Origin: Sphingobacterium oryzagri
GTDB taxonomy: Bacteria > Bacteroidota > Bacteroidia > Sphingobacteriales > Sphingobacteriaceae
Length of the DNA stretch: 64,000 bases
Direction of reading: 5' to 3'
NCBI RefSeq assembly: GCF_028736175.1
Contig: NZ_CP117880.1
Span: 1,860,001-1,924,000, forward strand
Shown here: piece after piece, positions 1-8,870 of the stretch
How positions within the stretch are numbered: position 1 is the first letter of the stretch
Layout: the number at the start of each line of letters is the position of its first letter
Translations under genes and position numbers: made by a program
The notes under the pieces: model-generated
What the model was told of the DNA's origin: nothing
Database searches by the model: none
What the model saw: the letters and a program-made list of their open reading frames with translations, nothing else

Positions 1-897
1 ATCGCACATCATCCGGTATATATCCATCCGCTACGCGAAGGCCATCGTTTTCCGATGGTCAAATATGAACTGATACCCGCACAGCTATTGCATGAAGGAC
101 TGGTGTCCGAGGCGAATTTTTTTGAACCAACCTTGGCCAGCCGCGCGGTATTGGAGCTGGCGCATGCGCCAGGCTATGTAGACCATTTGTTGGCGTGTAC
201 GCTCGATGCAAAGATGGTTCGACGCATCGGTTTTCCGCTATCCAAAGCTTTAGTCGAGCGTGAATGTATGATTGTGGATGGTACGATTCAGGGCTGCCAT
301 TATGCTTTGCAGCATGCTGTGTCGTTTAACACGGCAGGCGGCACTCACCATGCTGGTCGCAATTTCGGCGAAGGCTTCTGCCTTTTAAACGATCAAGCAA
401 TCGCAGCAGCTTATCTTATTGAGCAAAAGCTGGCCGAGCGTGTGCTCGTGATCGATCTGGATGTGCATCAAGGAAATGGCACCGCACATATTTTTGCAGG
501 TAATCAGCAGGTCTTCACCTTTAGTATGCACGGCGAGAAGAATTTTCCATTTGTTAAAGAACGCTCGCATATGGATGTCGGCCTTCCCGATGGAATAGAA
601 GATGAAGCATACATCAGCTTATTGCAGGAACAGCTCGCGCAGGCATTCTATCGCGCCGCGCCAGATTTTGTTTTTTATCAGGCCGGTGTGGATATTTTAG
701 CTACCGATAAATTGGGCAAGCTAAAGCTTACAGAAGATGGTTGCAAGCGGCGTGATGAGTTAGTTTTTAACAGCTGCTTTAAGGCTAATGTGCCGGTGCA
801 GGTGAGCATGGGCGGTGGTTATTCCACCCATATCAAAGATATTGTAAACGCGCATGTAAATACTTACCGGACCGCAATAGATGTGTTTGGTTTTTAG
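1..897 (+). CDS. histone deacetylase family protein (5' end outside window)
   Basis: The frame is open from base 1; the first in-window ATG (55) lies inside the conserved N-terminal region, because residues before it already read like the family (HPLREGHRFPM), so the true start is upstream. The family (class II HDAC/acetoin utilisation/acetylpolyamine amidohydrolase) hydrolyses acetyl-lysine or acetylated small amines with a Zn ion in the cytoplasm. Visible motifs are the GGTHHAGRNFGEGFC active-site stretch and the metal-binding DLDVHQGNGT stretch, then the QAGVD and SMGGGY segments near the C-terminus. All core motifs are intact. The substrate cannot be told from sequence. Confidence 0.9.
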   Translation: MAHHPVYIHPLREGHRFPMVKYELIPAQLLHEGLVSEANFFEPTLASRAVLELAHAPGYVDHLLACTLDAKMVRRIGFPLSKALVERECMIVDGTIQGCHYALQHAVSFNTAGGTHHAGRNFGEGFCLLNDQAIAAAYLIEQKLAERVLVIDLDVHQGNGTAHIFAGNQQVFTFSMHGEKNFPFVKERSHMDVGLPDGIEDEAYISLLQEQLAQAFYRAAPDFVFYQAGVDILATDKLGKLKLTEDGCKRRDELVFNSCFKANVPVQVSMGGGYSTHIKDIVNAHVNTYRTAIDVFGF

Positions 898-1140
898 GGA
901 GTATTTAGTAGTTAGTATTTAGTATTTAGTAGGGGGTATTGCCTAGTGAGTATTGGGTAGTGCGTATTGAGTAGCTAGTATTTAGTATTTAGTAGTTAGT
1001 ATTTAGTAGGGGGTATTGCGTAGTGAGTATCGGGTAGTGCGTATGGAGTAGGCTCATGCCGTTGAGTTAACTTTTTTTACTTTTTACTTTTTACTTTTTA
1101 CTTTTTACTTTTTAATTTTGACTTTTGACTTTTTAATTTT
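898..1140. repeat. TAGTA-type and TACTTTT simple repeats
   Basis: The gap between the deacetylase and the next gene is low-complexity. Positions about 900-1050 are built from degenerate copies of TTAGTATTTAGTAG, interrupted by TAGTGAGTATTGGGTAGTGCG-like variants. Positions about 1073-1135 are a run of TACTTTT heptamers decaying into GACTTTT. The same TAGTA-type unit reappears at 13.25-13.45 kb. No gene is supported here. Confidence 0.8.
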
Positions 1141-1149
1141 AACATATTT

Positions 1150-2211
1150 ATGTTTTTCCATCAGGACGCAACGTTTGATCATTTATCTATACATCGTGTG
1201 GGCAATAAGGCGCAGGATGAATTTTATGTTTTATCCGATCAGCCTATTGATTTGGCGCAGGATGAGGTATTGCCAGATTTGTTGATGCAATATTTTATGA
1301 AGCCTTTCGCCAAGGCCAATGAGGTGTATCGCTTTTATCATCCCAACGATGATCTGCAACTCAATGAGGTGTATTATTTTGCGAAGCAATTTTTTGACGA
1401 GAAGATCGCTTTTCATGATATGTCGCAGCAGCTTGCTAAGCATTTGTATGCTGTTTCTGAGCATCCGAAGATTAAAGGTGGCGAGCTGTATGTAGTGGCA
1501 CTCAATAACGTACAAATGGAAGGAGAGGATCATCGTGCTATCGGTATCTTTAAGTCGGAGAATAAAGAGGCTTACCTTAAAGTGTATCCAAATGGAGAAG
1601 GTTTTGATGTCGATTATGAGCAAGAAGCAATCAATATTAACAAACTGGACAAAGGTGTAGTTATTGTGGCTGCCGATGAAGAGGAGGGTTATAAAGTGTT
1701 GGTTGTCGATCAAACCAATCAATCAGAAGCGGTGTATTGGAAAGATGATTTTTTAAAAATCAGAACACGCAACGATAATTACCAGCAGACGGGCAACCTC
1801 ATGAAAGTGTACAAAAACTTTGTAAACGATAAGCTGGATGAGGTGTTTACGCTGGAAAGCGCAGATAAAATTGATCTCCTGAATCGCTCGATGAATTATT
1901 TCAAGACCAAAGAAGCGTTTGATCAGGCTGAATTTGAGGAGGAAGTGATCGCTAATCCACAAGCGGCCAGTTTGTTCAAAGAATATCAGCAGGGCTTTGA
2001 ACAAGAGTTTGATACACCTTTCCAGTCTAATTTTGATATCGCTTCGCCCGCTGTTAAGAAAATGGCTTCCTCGTATAAATCGGTGGTCAAGCTGGATAAA
2101 AATTTCCATATCTATATCCACGGTAAGCGAGATTATTTAGAAACCGGTTTTGATGAAGAGCGTGGTCTAAACTACTACAAGCTTTATTTTGAAAACGAGA
2201 CACAATCCTAG
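1150..2211 (+). CDS. nucleoid-associated protein (NA37/YejK-NdpA family)
   Basis: This 353-residue soluble protein resembles the NA37 (NdpA/YejK) family of nucleoid-associated proteins, which bind DNA in the cytoplasm. The N-terminal block (LSIHRVGNKAQDE) and the central segment with GELYVVALNNVQMEG are typical of the Bacteroidota branch. Length is normal for the family. The start is the ATG at 1150, preceded by an AT-rich leader without a clear Shine-Dalgarno, as is usual in this phylum. The 3' end overlaps the next gene by 23 bases, suggesting translational coupling. The biological role in Bacteroidota is not established. Confidence 0.8.
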   Translation: MFFHQDATFDHLSIHRVGNKAQDEFYVLSDQPIDLAQDEVLPDLLMQYFMKPFAKANEVYRFYHPNDDLQLNEVYYFAKQFFDEKIAFHDMSQQLAKHLYAVSEHPKIKGGELYVVALNNVQMEGEDHRAIGIFKSENKEAYLKVYPNGEGFDVDYEQEAININKLDKGVVIVAADEEEGYKVLVVDQTNQSEAVYWKDDFLKIRTRNDNYQQTGNLMKVYKNFVNDKLDEVFTLESADKIDLLNRSMNYFKTKEAFDQAEFEEEVIANPQAASLFKEYQQGFEQEFDTPFQSNFDIASPAVKKMASSYKSVVKLDKNFHIYIHGKRDYLETGFDEERGLNYYKLYFENETQS

Positions 2212-3292
2212 CACCGCGCTTCAGCGGCGTATCAAGCGACAATATGTGTTGATCGCCGTGACGCTACTCGTGTTGTTGTTGATCCATGCGGCAAAGCAAT
2301 CGCCAGCATGGGTAGAGCAGTATTACAGTCGCCTGTTTTATCCGGCTTTTTCCTACCTGCCCAAGCTATTGGTCGGCTGGGTACCATTTAGTGTGGGCGA
2401 TGTATTTTATTTTTTGCTGCTGCTTGCTTTGTCGCTGCCCATCGTCAATGCGTTGGTCAAACTGTTTAAAAAGCAGTGGTTGCCGGCTTGGTTTCGTTTC
2501 TTGCAATTTGTGACCGTTTGTTTAGTTTCCTACGCGTATTTTTATGTAAGCTGGGGCTTAAATTATTACCGTATCCCGTTGCAGCAACAGCTGCAATTAC
2601 AGGTAGACAGAATCGATCAGGCAACTTATTTTGATGTATTGGATCGTTACATCGTAAAAGTGAATATGTTGCGTAACAGCCTGGATACGCAAGCGATTGA
2701 TCGTGCGCAGGTGGAGCAGGATATTGAAGCGCTGATGAAGCGTAACGAAGCGTTGTTGCCGATGCTTTCGCGCACCCAAGTGCATGCAAAACGTCCCATA
2801 TCCAGCACGCTCGTTTCTTACGTAGGCGTCACGGGCTATCTCAACCCATTTACGCAGGAAGTACAGGTTAATGCTATAGCGCCGGGCACGGGTTATCCAT
2901 TTACTGTTGCACACGAACTGGCGCATCAAATGGGCATCGGTTTTGAAGATGAATGTAATTTTACGGCATTTCTGGTGCTGCACGATCATCCTAACAAGCG
3001 CTATCAATATGCCGCGTATTACGAAACGGTAGATTATTTGTTGCAGTCGCTTTATATGCAGGATGAACAGCGCTTTCGCCACTATGTAGAAAAACTTTCT
3101 CCGGCAGTGAAAAGCGATTATGCCGCCGATCGTTTATTTTGGCAGCGTTATCGCGGACCGGTGGATCGTTTGATGGGCATGTTTTATGGTAATTATTTAA
3201 AACACAACAATCAACCCGAAGGCGTGGCGCGCTACTCGTTAATGGCTCGTTTGGTGGTCGCCTGGGATAAAAAAAATAGCGAACAGCAATAA
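2189..3292 (+). CDS. DUF3810 membrane protein with HExxH motif
   Basis: A 367-residue protein of the DUF3810 family. Membrane segments lie at about residues 18-36, 68-90 and 103-122, followed by a large domain with a zinc-metalloprotease-like HELAH motif at 242-246. That placement suggests a membrane-anchored peptidase, though activity is not proven for the family. The only plausible start is TTG at 2189, which overlaps the upstream gene by 23 bases; no in-frame ATG precedes the first membrane segment. It probably shares a transcript with the nucleoid-associated gene and ends at a strong hairpin. Confidence 0.8.
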   Translation: MKTRHNPSTALQRRIKRQYVLIAVTLLVLLLIHAAKQSPAWVEQYYSRLFYPAFSYLPKLLVGWVPFSVGDVFYFLLLLALSLPIVNALVKLFKKQWLPAWFRFLQFVTVCLVSYAYFYVSWGLNYYRIPLQQQLQLQVDRIDQATYFDVLDRYIVKVNMLRNSLDTQAIDRAQVEQDIEALMKRNEALLPMLSRTQVHAKRPISSTLVSYVGVTGYLNPFTQEVQVNAIAPGTGYPFTVAHELAHQMGIGFEDECNFTAFLVLHDHPNKRYQYAAYYETVDYLLQSLYMQDEQRFRHYVEKLSPAVKSDYAADRLFWQRYRGPVDRLMGMFYGNYLKHNNQPEGVARYSLMARLVVAWDKKNSEQQ

Positions 3293-3298
3293 CCGGTA

Positions 3299-3336
3299 AA
3301 AAGGACGTGGCCACATTGAAAAGCCACGTCCTTTTT
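3299..3336. terminator. bidirectional rho-independent terminator
   Basis: The arms AAAAGGACGTGGC and GCCACGTCCTTTT are perfectly complementary around an 11-base loop. A-rich and T-rich flanks make it work in both directions. It sits between the convergent DUF3810 and MFS genes. Confidence 0.85.
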
Positions 3337-3338
3337 AC

Positions 3339-4499
3339 TTAAATATTCATTTTGGCGCGCACCACCTTCACAAGGAAGATGTAGGCGAGTACAGCACCTA
3401 TGGCGGCCATACCGACACCGATTAGTGACGGGTAATTGTACGCAAAACCTAAACTAATTGGGATGGCACCCAGATAAGCGCCCAATGTATTTCCGATATT
3501 AAAACTGGCCTGGCCTGCTGCGGCTGCAAATGTTTCGGCGCCTTTAGCATTGTTGATCAGCATCATTTGTAAGGGCGATCCGATCGAAAACGATATCATC
3601 CCCGTGATAAAAGCCATCGGATAGGCCAACGCGGTGATGTGTGCCGTAAAGAAAACGATTACTAAACAAATCGACATCGCCGAAAAGCTAAGGATAGCCG
3701 CTTTCGACGGCGAAATAGTATCAGAAAGTTTACCGCCGATAATATTACCGAAAAACATACCAAGGCCGATAAGCACCATGATGAGTGGCACCCGATCTGG
3801 ATCTAGCTTGGAAACTTCGGTCACGAGCGGTGCGATGTAAGAAATCCACGCAAAAAGACCACCCGTTCCGATAGCAATAACAGCCACCATCAACCAGGCA
3901 TCCCAGCGCGCAAAGTAGCCGATCTGCTTCATGATTTTGTTATCCTTATTGGCTTCGATCTTTGGCATCCAAAAGTAAATAGCAAGAAAGGTTACTAAGC
4001 CCAGCACACTGATAACGCCGTATGTAATGCGCCACGAGAAATGGTGCCCTACGTATGTGCCTAGCGGCACACCGGCGAGGTTGGCGATGGTCATTCCGGT
4101 AAACATCATGGAAATTGCTTGTGCTTCTTTTCCCGGTTTAGCCAATCTGGCAGCCACGACTGATCCGACGCCAAAAAACGCGCCATGCGGAAGTCCGGCG
4201 ATAAAACGAGATGTCAATAGAAGAAACTTATCTGGTGCGATCGCGAAAATTCCGTTGAAAATGAAAAACAGCAACATCAAAAATAACAGTACGCGTTGCG
4301 GCGAATAGTTAGAAGTAAAGGCTACCAGTGTTGGTGCGCCCACAACAACGCCTAGTGCGTAGAGCGCGATTAAATTGCTGGCCGTTGGAATGTCCATCTC
4401 TAAATCTCTGGCGATATCCGGAAGGATGCCCATCATGGTAAATTCCGTCATACCGATGGCTAATCCTCCAAGAGCTAAGGCAATGAGTGCTTTGTTCAT
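3339..4499 (-). CDS. MFS transporter, DHA1-type (AraJ-like)
   Basis: This 386-residue inner-membrane protein has 12 predicted hydrophobic segments. Its N-terminus (GMTEFTMMGILPDIA) is the signature of the DHA1 12-spanner branch of the major facilitator superfamily, related to AraJ, YdhP and other sugar or drug exporters. Proton-driven export is the usual role; the substrate is unknown. Length is complete and the ATG start at 4499 places the first membrane helix at the N-terminus. It is a single gene, convergent with the DUF3810 gene and divergent from the DUF2891 gene. Confidence 0.85.
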   Translation of the reverse strand: MNKALIALALGGLAIGMTEFTMMGILPDIARDLEMDIPTASNLIALYALGVVVGAPTLVAFTSNYSPQRVLLFLMLLFFIFNGIFAIAPDKFLLLTSRFIAGLPHGAFFGVGSVVAARLAKPGKEAQAISMMFTGMTIANLAGVPLGTYVGHHFSWRITYGVISVLGLVTFLAIYFWMPKIEANKDNKIMKQIGYFARWDAWLMVAVIAIGTGGLFAWISYIAPLVTEVSKLDPDRVPLIMVLIGLGMFFGNIIGGKLSDTISPSKAAILSFSAMSICLVIVFFTAHITALAYPMAFITGMISFSIGSPLQMMLINNAKGAETFAAAAGQASFNIGNTLGAYLGAIPISLGFAYNYPSLIGVGMAAIGAVLAYIFLVKVVRAKMNI

Positions 4500-4680
4500 G
4501 TATACTATAAATGAGAGGGCAAAGGTAAACTTTATTGGCTAATGCGACTAATTAATTTTTTGTGAATAGCAATACATTCGTTATAATTTTTAAACGTATT
4601 TTTTATGATGGTTTATGCATTTAAATGCGGCTATTTTTTAACTTTATGACAATTTATTTAGAAACCCAAGGTTATATTTT

Positions 4681-5796
4681 ATGTGTAATAAAAGATCGGC
4701 ATTCATTTTCTGCGTTTTATGTGTGCTAACGGCTGTTATTTCCTGCAAACAACCCGTCGAACAAAAAGAAAAAACTTCATCCGTGCCGGAAAAGCTTGTG
4801 CTGACCGAAGAAAATGCTAAAGCCATCTTCGCTTTGCCTACGCACTGTTTATCGGTTGAATATCCCAACAAGATGGGCGAAGTATTGGGCAGTGCTGCCG
4901 ATCTGAAAACACCAAAAGCTTTGCGTCCTATATTTTACGGATGTTTTGACTGGCACTCATCTGTACACGGTTACTGGTCGATTGTGCGTTTATTGAAGAT
5001 GTATCCGCAGTTTGACAGCGATGGAAGCGTGCGCGCGCAATTGAAATCGCATATTACGAAAGAAAATCTTGCCGTAGAAATGGCGTTTTTTAACGATAAA
5101 AACAACCTGAATTTTGAGCGTACCTATGGCTGGGCCTGGCTCCTAAAGTTGCAGCAAGAGCTGTTATCCTGGAACGATCCCGACGCGAAAGCATGGGCTG
5201 CTACCTTGCAACCTTTGGCAAACTTACTGTCAGAACGTACGCAAGCTTACCTTTCTAAATTGGTCTATCCCATCCGTACGGGCCAGCATGAAAACACAGC
5301 TTTTAGTTTGACATTGATGTACGAGTATGCTGAAGCTGTAGGTGACCAAGCCTTACTAAACGCGATCAAAACCAATAGCTTGCGTTTATTTGAAAATGAC
5401 AAAAATTGCGATTTGGCTTATGAGCCCAGCGGATCTGATTTTCTGTCGCCTTGTTTAGAAGAGGCCTACCTCATGAGCAAGATATTTGCGAAAGACGAAT
5501 ACAAAACGTGGCTGTTAAATTTTATGCCTGTTTTGTTTGAAGATAAGGTGGAGATCTTGAAACCGGGCATTGTGAGCGATCGTACAGATGGCAAACTTGT
5601 GCATCTTGACGGGTTAAACTTTAGTCGGGCAAATTGCTTATACGGTATTGGTCGTGTTATTCCAGAACTGCAGCCTACGTTGATTCCGTTAGCTAACGAG
5701 CATATTGAGTTTTCGCTCAAAAATATCTCCAACGACGATTATATGGGAAGCCATTGGTTAGGAACATTTGCCTTGCTGGCGCTGTCTAACCAATAG
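4681..5796 (+). CDS. DUF2891 family lipoprotein
   Basis: A 371-residue DUF2891 protein. The N-terminus is a lipoprotein signal with the lipobox VISC ending at Cys22, so the mature protein should be anchored in a membrane facing the periplasm or outside. The conserved family stretch FYGCFDWHSSVHGYW sits at about residues 86-100 and the C-terminal MGSHWLGTFA segment is intact. The predicted alpha-helical fold resembles alpha/alpha toroids of carbohydrate enzymes, but no activity is known. It is monocistronic, with an ATG start at 4681. Confidence 0.85.
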   Translation: MCNKRSAFIFCVLCVLTAVISCKQPVEQKEKTSSVPEKLVLTEENAKAIFALPTHCLSVEYPNKMGEVLGSAADLKTPKALRPIFYGCFDWHSSVHGYWSIVRLLKMYPQFDSDGSVRAQLKSHITKENLAVEMAFFNDKNNLNFERTYGWAWLLKLQQELLSWNDPDAKAWAATLQPLANLLSERTQAYLSKLVYPIRTGQHENTAFSLTLMYEYAEAVGDQALLNAIKTNSLRLFENDKNCDLAYEPSGSDFLSPCLEEAYLMSKIFAKDEYKTWLLNFMPVLFEDKVEILKPGIVSDRTDGKLVHLDGLNFSRANCLYGIGRVIPELQPTLIPLANEHIEFSLKNISNDDYMGSHWLGTFALLALSNQ

Positions 5797-5824
5797 CTAA
5801 AGTAAAAGAGAAAAGAGGAATTTA

Positions 5825-6091
5825 TTAGTTTCTTAAGGGTACGAGGCTGTTATTTTCCAGTCGTACTTTAACAATTTGAATCACACTAAAGCCATCTTCT
5901 TTGGAAATAATGGGGGAGAGATCAATGCCTTTTTTCGCCAGTGCCTTTAATATGGCGTTGCGAAACGTGGAGCGCGATGTTCCCCAGCCTCTGTTTTCTA
6001 CAATGTCATTGTTGAACGTGATCAACTCTGGAATAGAATAGCGGCTAAATTGCTCCTGAAGGTGCGATGAAAGTTGAATAGCTGTTGACAT
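5825..6091 (-). CDS. small hypothetical protein (88 aa)
   Basis: I do not recognise this 88-residue protein. It is soluble, charged, and has the pattern of a short mixed helical domain (ELITFNNDIVENRGWG, then RSTFRNAILKALAKKGIDLS). The protein-like composition, ATG start and placement filling the gap between two genes argue that it is real. It has no partner nearby: both flanking genes are on the other strand. Confidence 0.6.
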   Translation of the reverse strand: MSTAIQLSSHLQEQFSRYSIPELITFNNDIVENRGWGTSRSTFRNAILKALAKKGIDLSPIISKEDGFSVIQIVKVRLENNSLVPLRN

Positions 6092-6309
6092 ACAATTTAA
6101 AATTAAAATGTTTAACCATAAATTGTATCCAGAAATCCTTGGGGTCTTAAAACAGCCATTTGCGCTGTTCTATTTTGGTGTTTTACCCGTATTATTTTAC
6201 CACCGTGGTGCCTGCACTCGGTTGGTATTGCAACTGCAATTCTGAATACTCTACAAAGTTAGTAGACTTTTTTGTAACTGCAAATATTTTAGAAAATAAA
6301 ATTGTTTCG

Positions 6310-6684
6310 ATGTACAAATATGTATTGACGCTAAGTCTTTTCCTGCTTTTTGTTAGCGGTAGCGTATACGGTCAGTCGCAGAAAAATGATAGCGATAAAA
6401 ATAACCGCGCGTTTGCTGCTGCTGTACAAAAACGTTATAAGGTGTCTAAAGCGATGCGAAAAGCGCGGCTATATGGACAGGTCGTAGTGGGATTTACGGT
6501 AGATACGCTTGGCCAGATGGTCGATTTCAAGATCGTGGAAGATTTAGGCTTTGGCACAGCGGAGGAGTTTATCCGGGTGTTAAAGTTGTATCAGGAAGCA
6601 GGACCTCGCTGGAGTCCGGGTATTGCTGGCGGCAAAAAAGTGGCGGTGCCCTTCACCATGCCGATTACGATTGACACAAGATGA
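6310..6684 (+). CDS. TonB C-terminal domain protein, secreted
   Basis: A 124-residue protein with a signal peptide (MYKYVLTLSLFLLFVSG, cleavage likely after VYG-Q) followed by a TonB-C-like domain (GQVVVGFTVDTLGQMVDFKIV, then the GPRWSPG loop and VPFTMPITI). Annotated 'energy transducer TonB' proteins of this kind in Bacteroidota often lack the inner-membrane anchor and proline linker, as here, so it probably does not energise transport alone. The start at 6310 is chosen because it begins the signal peptide; the frame is open from 6160 but the extra N-terminus does not look coding. Confidence 0.7.
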   Translation: MYKYVLTLSLFLLFVSGSVYGQSQKNDSDKNNRAFAAAVQKRYKVSKAMRKARLYGQVVVGFTVDTLGQMVDFKIVEDLGFGTAEEFIRVLKLYQEAGPRWSPGIAGGKKVAVPFTMPITIDTR

Positions 6685-6786
6685 CAAAAGATCGTGTAAG
6701 GCTGTCATCCTGTCGCTAATATACACTTTGGAATATTCCTTGTTGGTTGTCTTTCTGATTATTTATCGCTAAAAACTAAAGTATAT

Positions 6787-8673
6787 ATGCAAGAAAAAGG
6801 TAGTATTTCGATTCACACGGAAAATATTTTTCCGGTTATCAAAAAGTTCCTCTATTCGGATAATGAAATTTTTTTACGGGAGTTGGTTTCTAACGCCGTA
6901 GATGCTTCGCAAAAAATCAAGCGTCTTTCTTCATTAGGACAATTTCAGGGTGATTTGGGCGATTTAACGGTCGATGTGAAATTTGATGAAGCGGCAAAAA
7001 CGATTACGATTTCTGATCGTGGTATCGGGATGACAGCAGATGAAATCAAGAAATACATCAACCAGATTGCTTTCTCCGGAGCTACCGAGTTTATGGAGAA
7101 ATTCAAGGAAGCTAACGATGCCAATGAGATTATCGGCCGTTTTGGTTTGGGTTTCTACTCGGCATTTATGGTGGCAGATCGTGTGGAGATTGAATCTTTA
7201 TCTTACCAGGAGGGTGCTGCGCCTGCACACTGGACCTGTGATGGTAGCACGTCTTACGAGATTACAGATGGCACACGTAGCGAGCGTGGTACCGATATCA
7301 TTTTGCATGTCAACGAGGAGTCGGCTGAATTTTTAAGTCAAGCTCGCCTAAGCGAAATACTTAACAAATATGCGCGCTTCCTGCCTGTTCCGGTTCGTTT
7401 TGGTACAAAATCAGAGTCGCATCCGGATGGCGAAGACGAAGAAGGCAAGCCAAAATATACCTCGTTAGAGGTGGATAACATCATCAATAATACCAACCCG
7501 GCGTGGACAAAAGCACCATCGGAATTAACGGATGAAGATTACTTGGCATTTTATCGCGAGCTGTATCCACATTCCATGGATGAACCGCTTTTCTGGATTC
7601 ACCTGAACGTAGATTATCCATTTAACTTGACGGGTATCTTGTACTTCCCGAAAGTGAAAAATGAGATGGAAATCCAGCGTAACAAAATTCAGTTATATTC
7701 CCGTCAGGTATTTATTACAGACGAGGTAAAAGACATTGTTCCTGAATTTTTGATGTTGTTGCAAGGGGTCATCGACTCGCCGGATATTCCGTTGAACGTT
7801 TCTCGCTCATTCTTGCAGGCGGATGGTAACGTGAAGAAAATTAACAACTACATCACGAAAAAGGTTGCCGATAAGCTGAATGAGATCTATAAGGCCGATC
7901 GTAAAAACTTTGAAGCGAAGTGGAACGATATCGCGCTTTTCATTAAGTATGGTATGCTAAGTGATGAAAAATTTGCAGAGAAAGCCAACGAGTTTTGCTT
8001 GTTGAAAAATACAGCAGGCGAGAGCTTTACGCTGAAAGAATACTACGAGAAAGTTAAAGATATTCAGGTAGATAAAGACGGTAACATCGTGTATTTGTAC
8101 AGTAGCGATGTCGCGCAGCAAGATGGTTTTATTGGCTCAGCAAAAGCAAAGGGATATGATGTGTTGGTGCTTGACGGACCGCTGGATACGCACTTTACCA
8201 GCTACCTGGAGCAAAAAGGTGGTGAAAAGGTTCAAGCTAAACGCGTGGATGCCGATGTGGTCGATAAACTGATCGCGAAAGATGAGCAACAGACATTAAA
8301 TCTAAGCGAAGACGAGTCTAAAAAAGCAACGGATATTTTCGAAAAAGCTATTTCAAGAGCGGATATGAAAGTCGAAGTCGATGCTTTACAGGCTGAAGAT
8401 TTACCGGTGTCGGTTACCTTAGACGAGTTTATGCGCCGAATGAAAGATATGGCCAAGACTGGTGGTGGTATGGGTTTTTATGGCACTTTACCAGATAACT
8501 ATAAAGTTACTGTTAATGGTAATCACCCGCTTGTGAAGCGCATCATTGAAAGCGATGAAGAAGAAGGTTCACGCTTGGCCAAGCAGGCATTTGATTTGGC
8601 ATTATTGTCCAGAGGCTTATTGACTGGCGCTGACTTGACTTCATTTGTCAAACGCAGTGTAGAAATGATTTAA
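6787..8673 (+). CDS. htpG: molecular chaperone HtpG (Hsp90)
   Basis: A full-length 628-residue bacterial Hsp90. The GHKL ATPase motifs are at the N-terminus: ELVSNAVDAS (ATP/Mg-binding Asn), DRGIGMT and GRFGLGFYSAFMVAD. The middle domain carries the LNVSRSFLQ segment, and the C-terminal dimerisation domain ends at FVKRSVEMI. It refolds client proteins in the cytoplasm under stress. It stands alone, with a start at 6787 and a strong terminator downstream. No CIRCE-type operator was recognised upstream. Confidence 0.98.
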   Translation: MQEKGSISIHTENIFPVIKKFLYSDNEIFLRELVSNAVDASQKIKRLSSLGQFQGDLGDLTVDVKFDEAAKTITISDRGIGMTADEIKKYINQIAFSGATEFMEKFKEANDANEIIGRFGLGFYSAFMVADRVEIESLSYQEGAAPAHWTCDGSTSYEITDGTRSERGTDIILHVNEESAEFLSQARLSEILNKYARFLPVPVRFGTKSESHPDGEDEEGKPKYTSLEVDNIINNTNPAWTKAPSELTDEDYLAFYRELYPHSMDEPLFWIHLNVDYPFNLTGILYFPKVKNEMEIQRNKIQLYSRQVFITDEVKDIVPEFLMLLQGVIDSPDIPLNVSRSFLQADGNVKKINNYITKKVADKLNEIYKADRKNFEAKWNDIALFIKYGMLSDEKFAEKANEFCLLKNTAGESFTLKEYYEKVKDIQVDKDGNIVYLYSSDVAQQDGFIGSAKAKGYDVLVLDGPLDTHFTSYLEQKGGEKVQAKRVDADVVDKLIAKDEQQTLNLSEDESKKATDIFEKAISRADMKVEVDALQAEDLPVSVTLDEFMRRMKDMAKTGGGMGFYGTLPDNYKVTVNGNHPLVKRIIESDEEEGSRLAKQAFDLALLSRGLLTGADLTSFVKRSVEMI

Positions 8674-8751
8674 TAGGAATCTGCTAACAAGCTATCACAA
8701 ATCCGCTTACGGTTTTGTTAACATAAAAAAGCTGCGCGGCAGCTTTGCACT

Positions 8752-8788
8752 GCCCCCAAAAAGTGAAGTACTTTCTGGGGGCTTTTTT
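8752..8788 (+). terminator. rho-independent terminator of htpG
   Basis: A GCCCCC(A)-rich arm pairs with TGGGGGC, the stem extending through AAAGT/ACTTT, and is followed by TTTTTT. It lies 80 bases past the htpG stop. A smaller palindrome (AGCTGCGCGGCAGCT) precedes it. Confidence 0.85.
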
Positions 8789-8870
8789 ATGCTGCAGAAA
8801 AATGACAAACAGGTCTAACCAGCCAACAAGCGGGATGGGCATCCATTGCCGGGGCGGGCCGAACTACGGT

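Noticed and set aside
1231..1722. 163-codon frame opposite the nucleoid-associated protein gene
   Set aside because: Antisense shadow with hydrophobic, unstructured composition.
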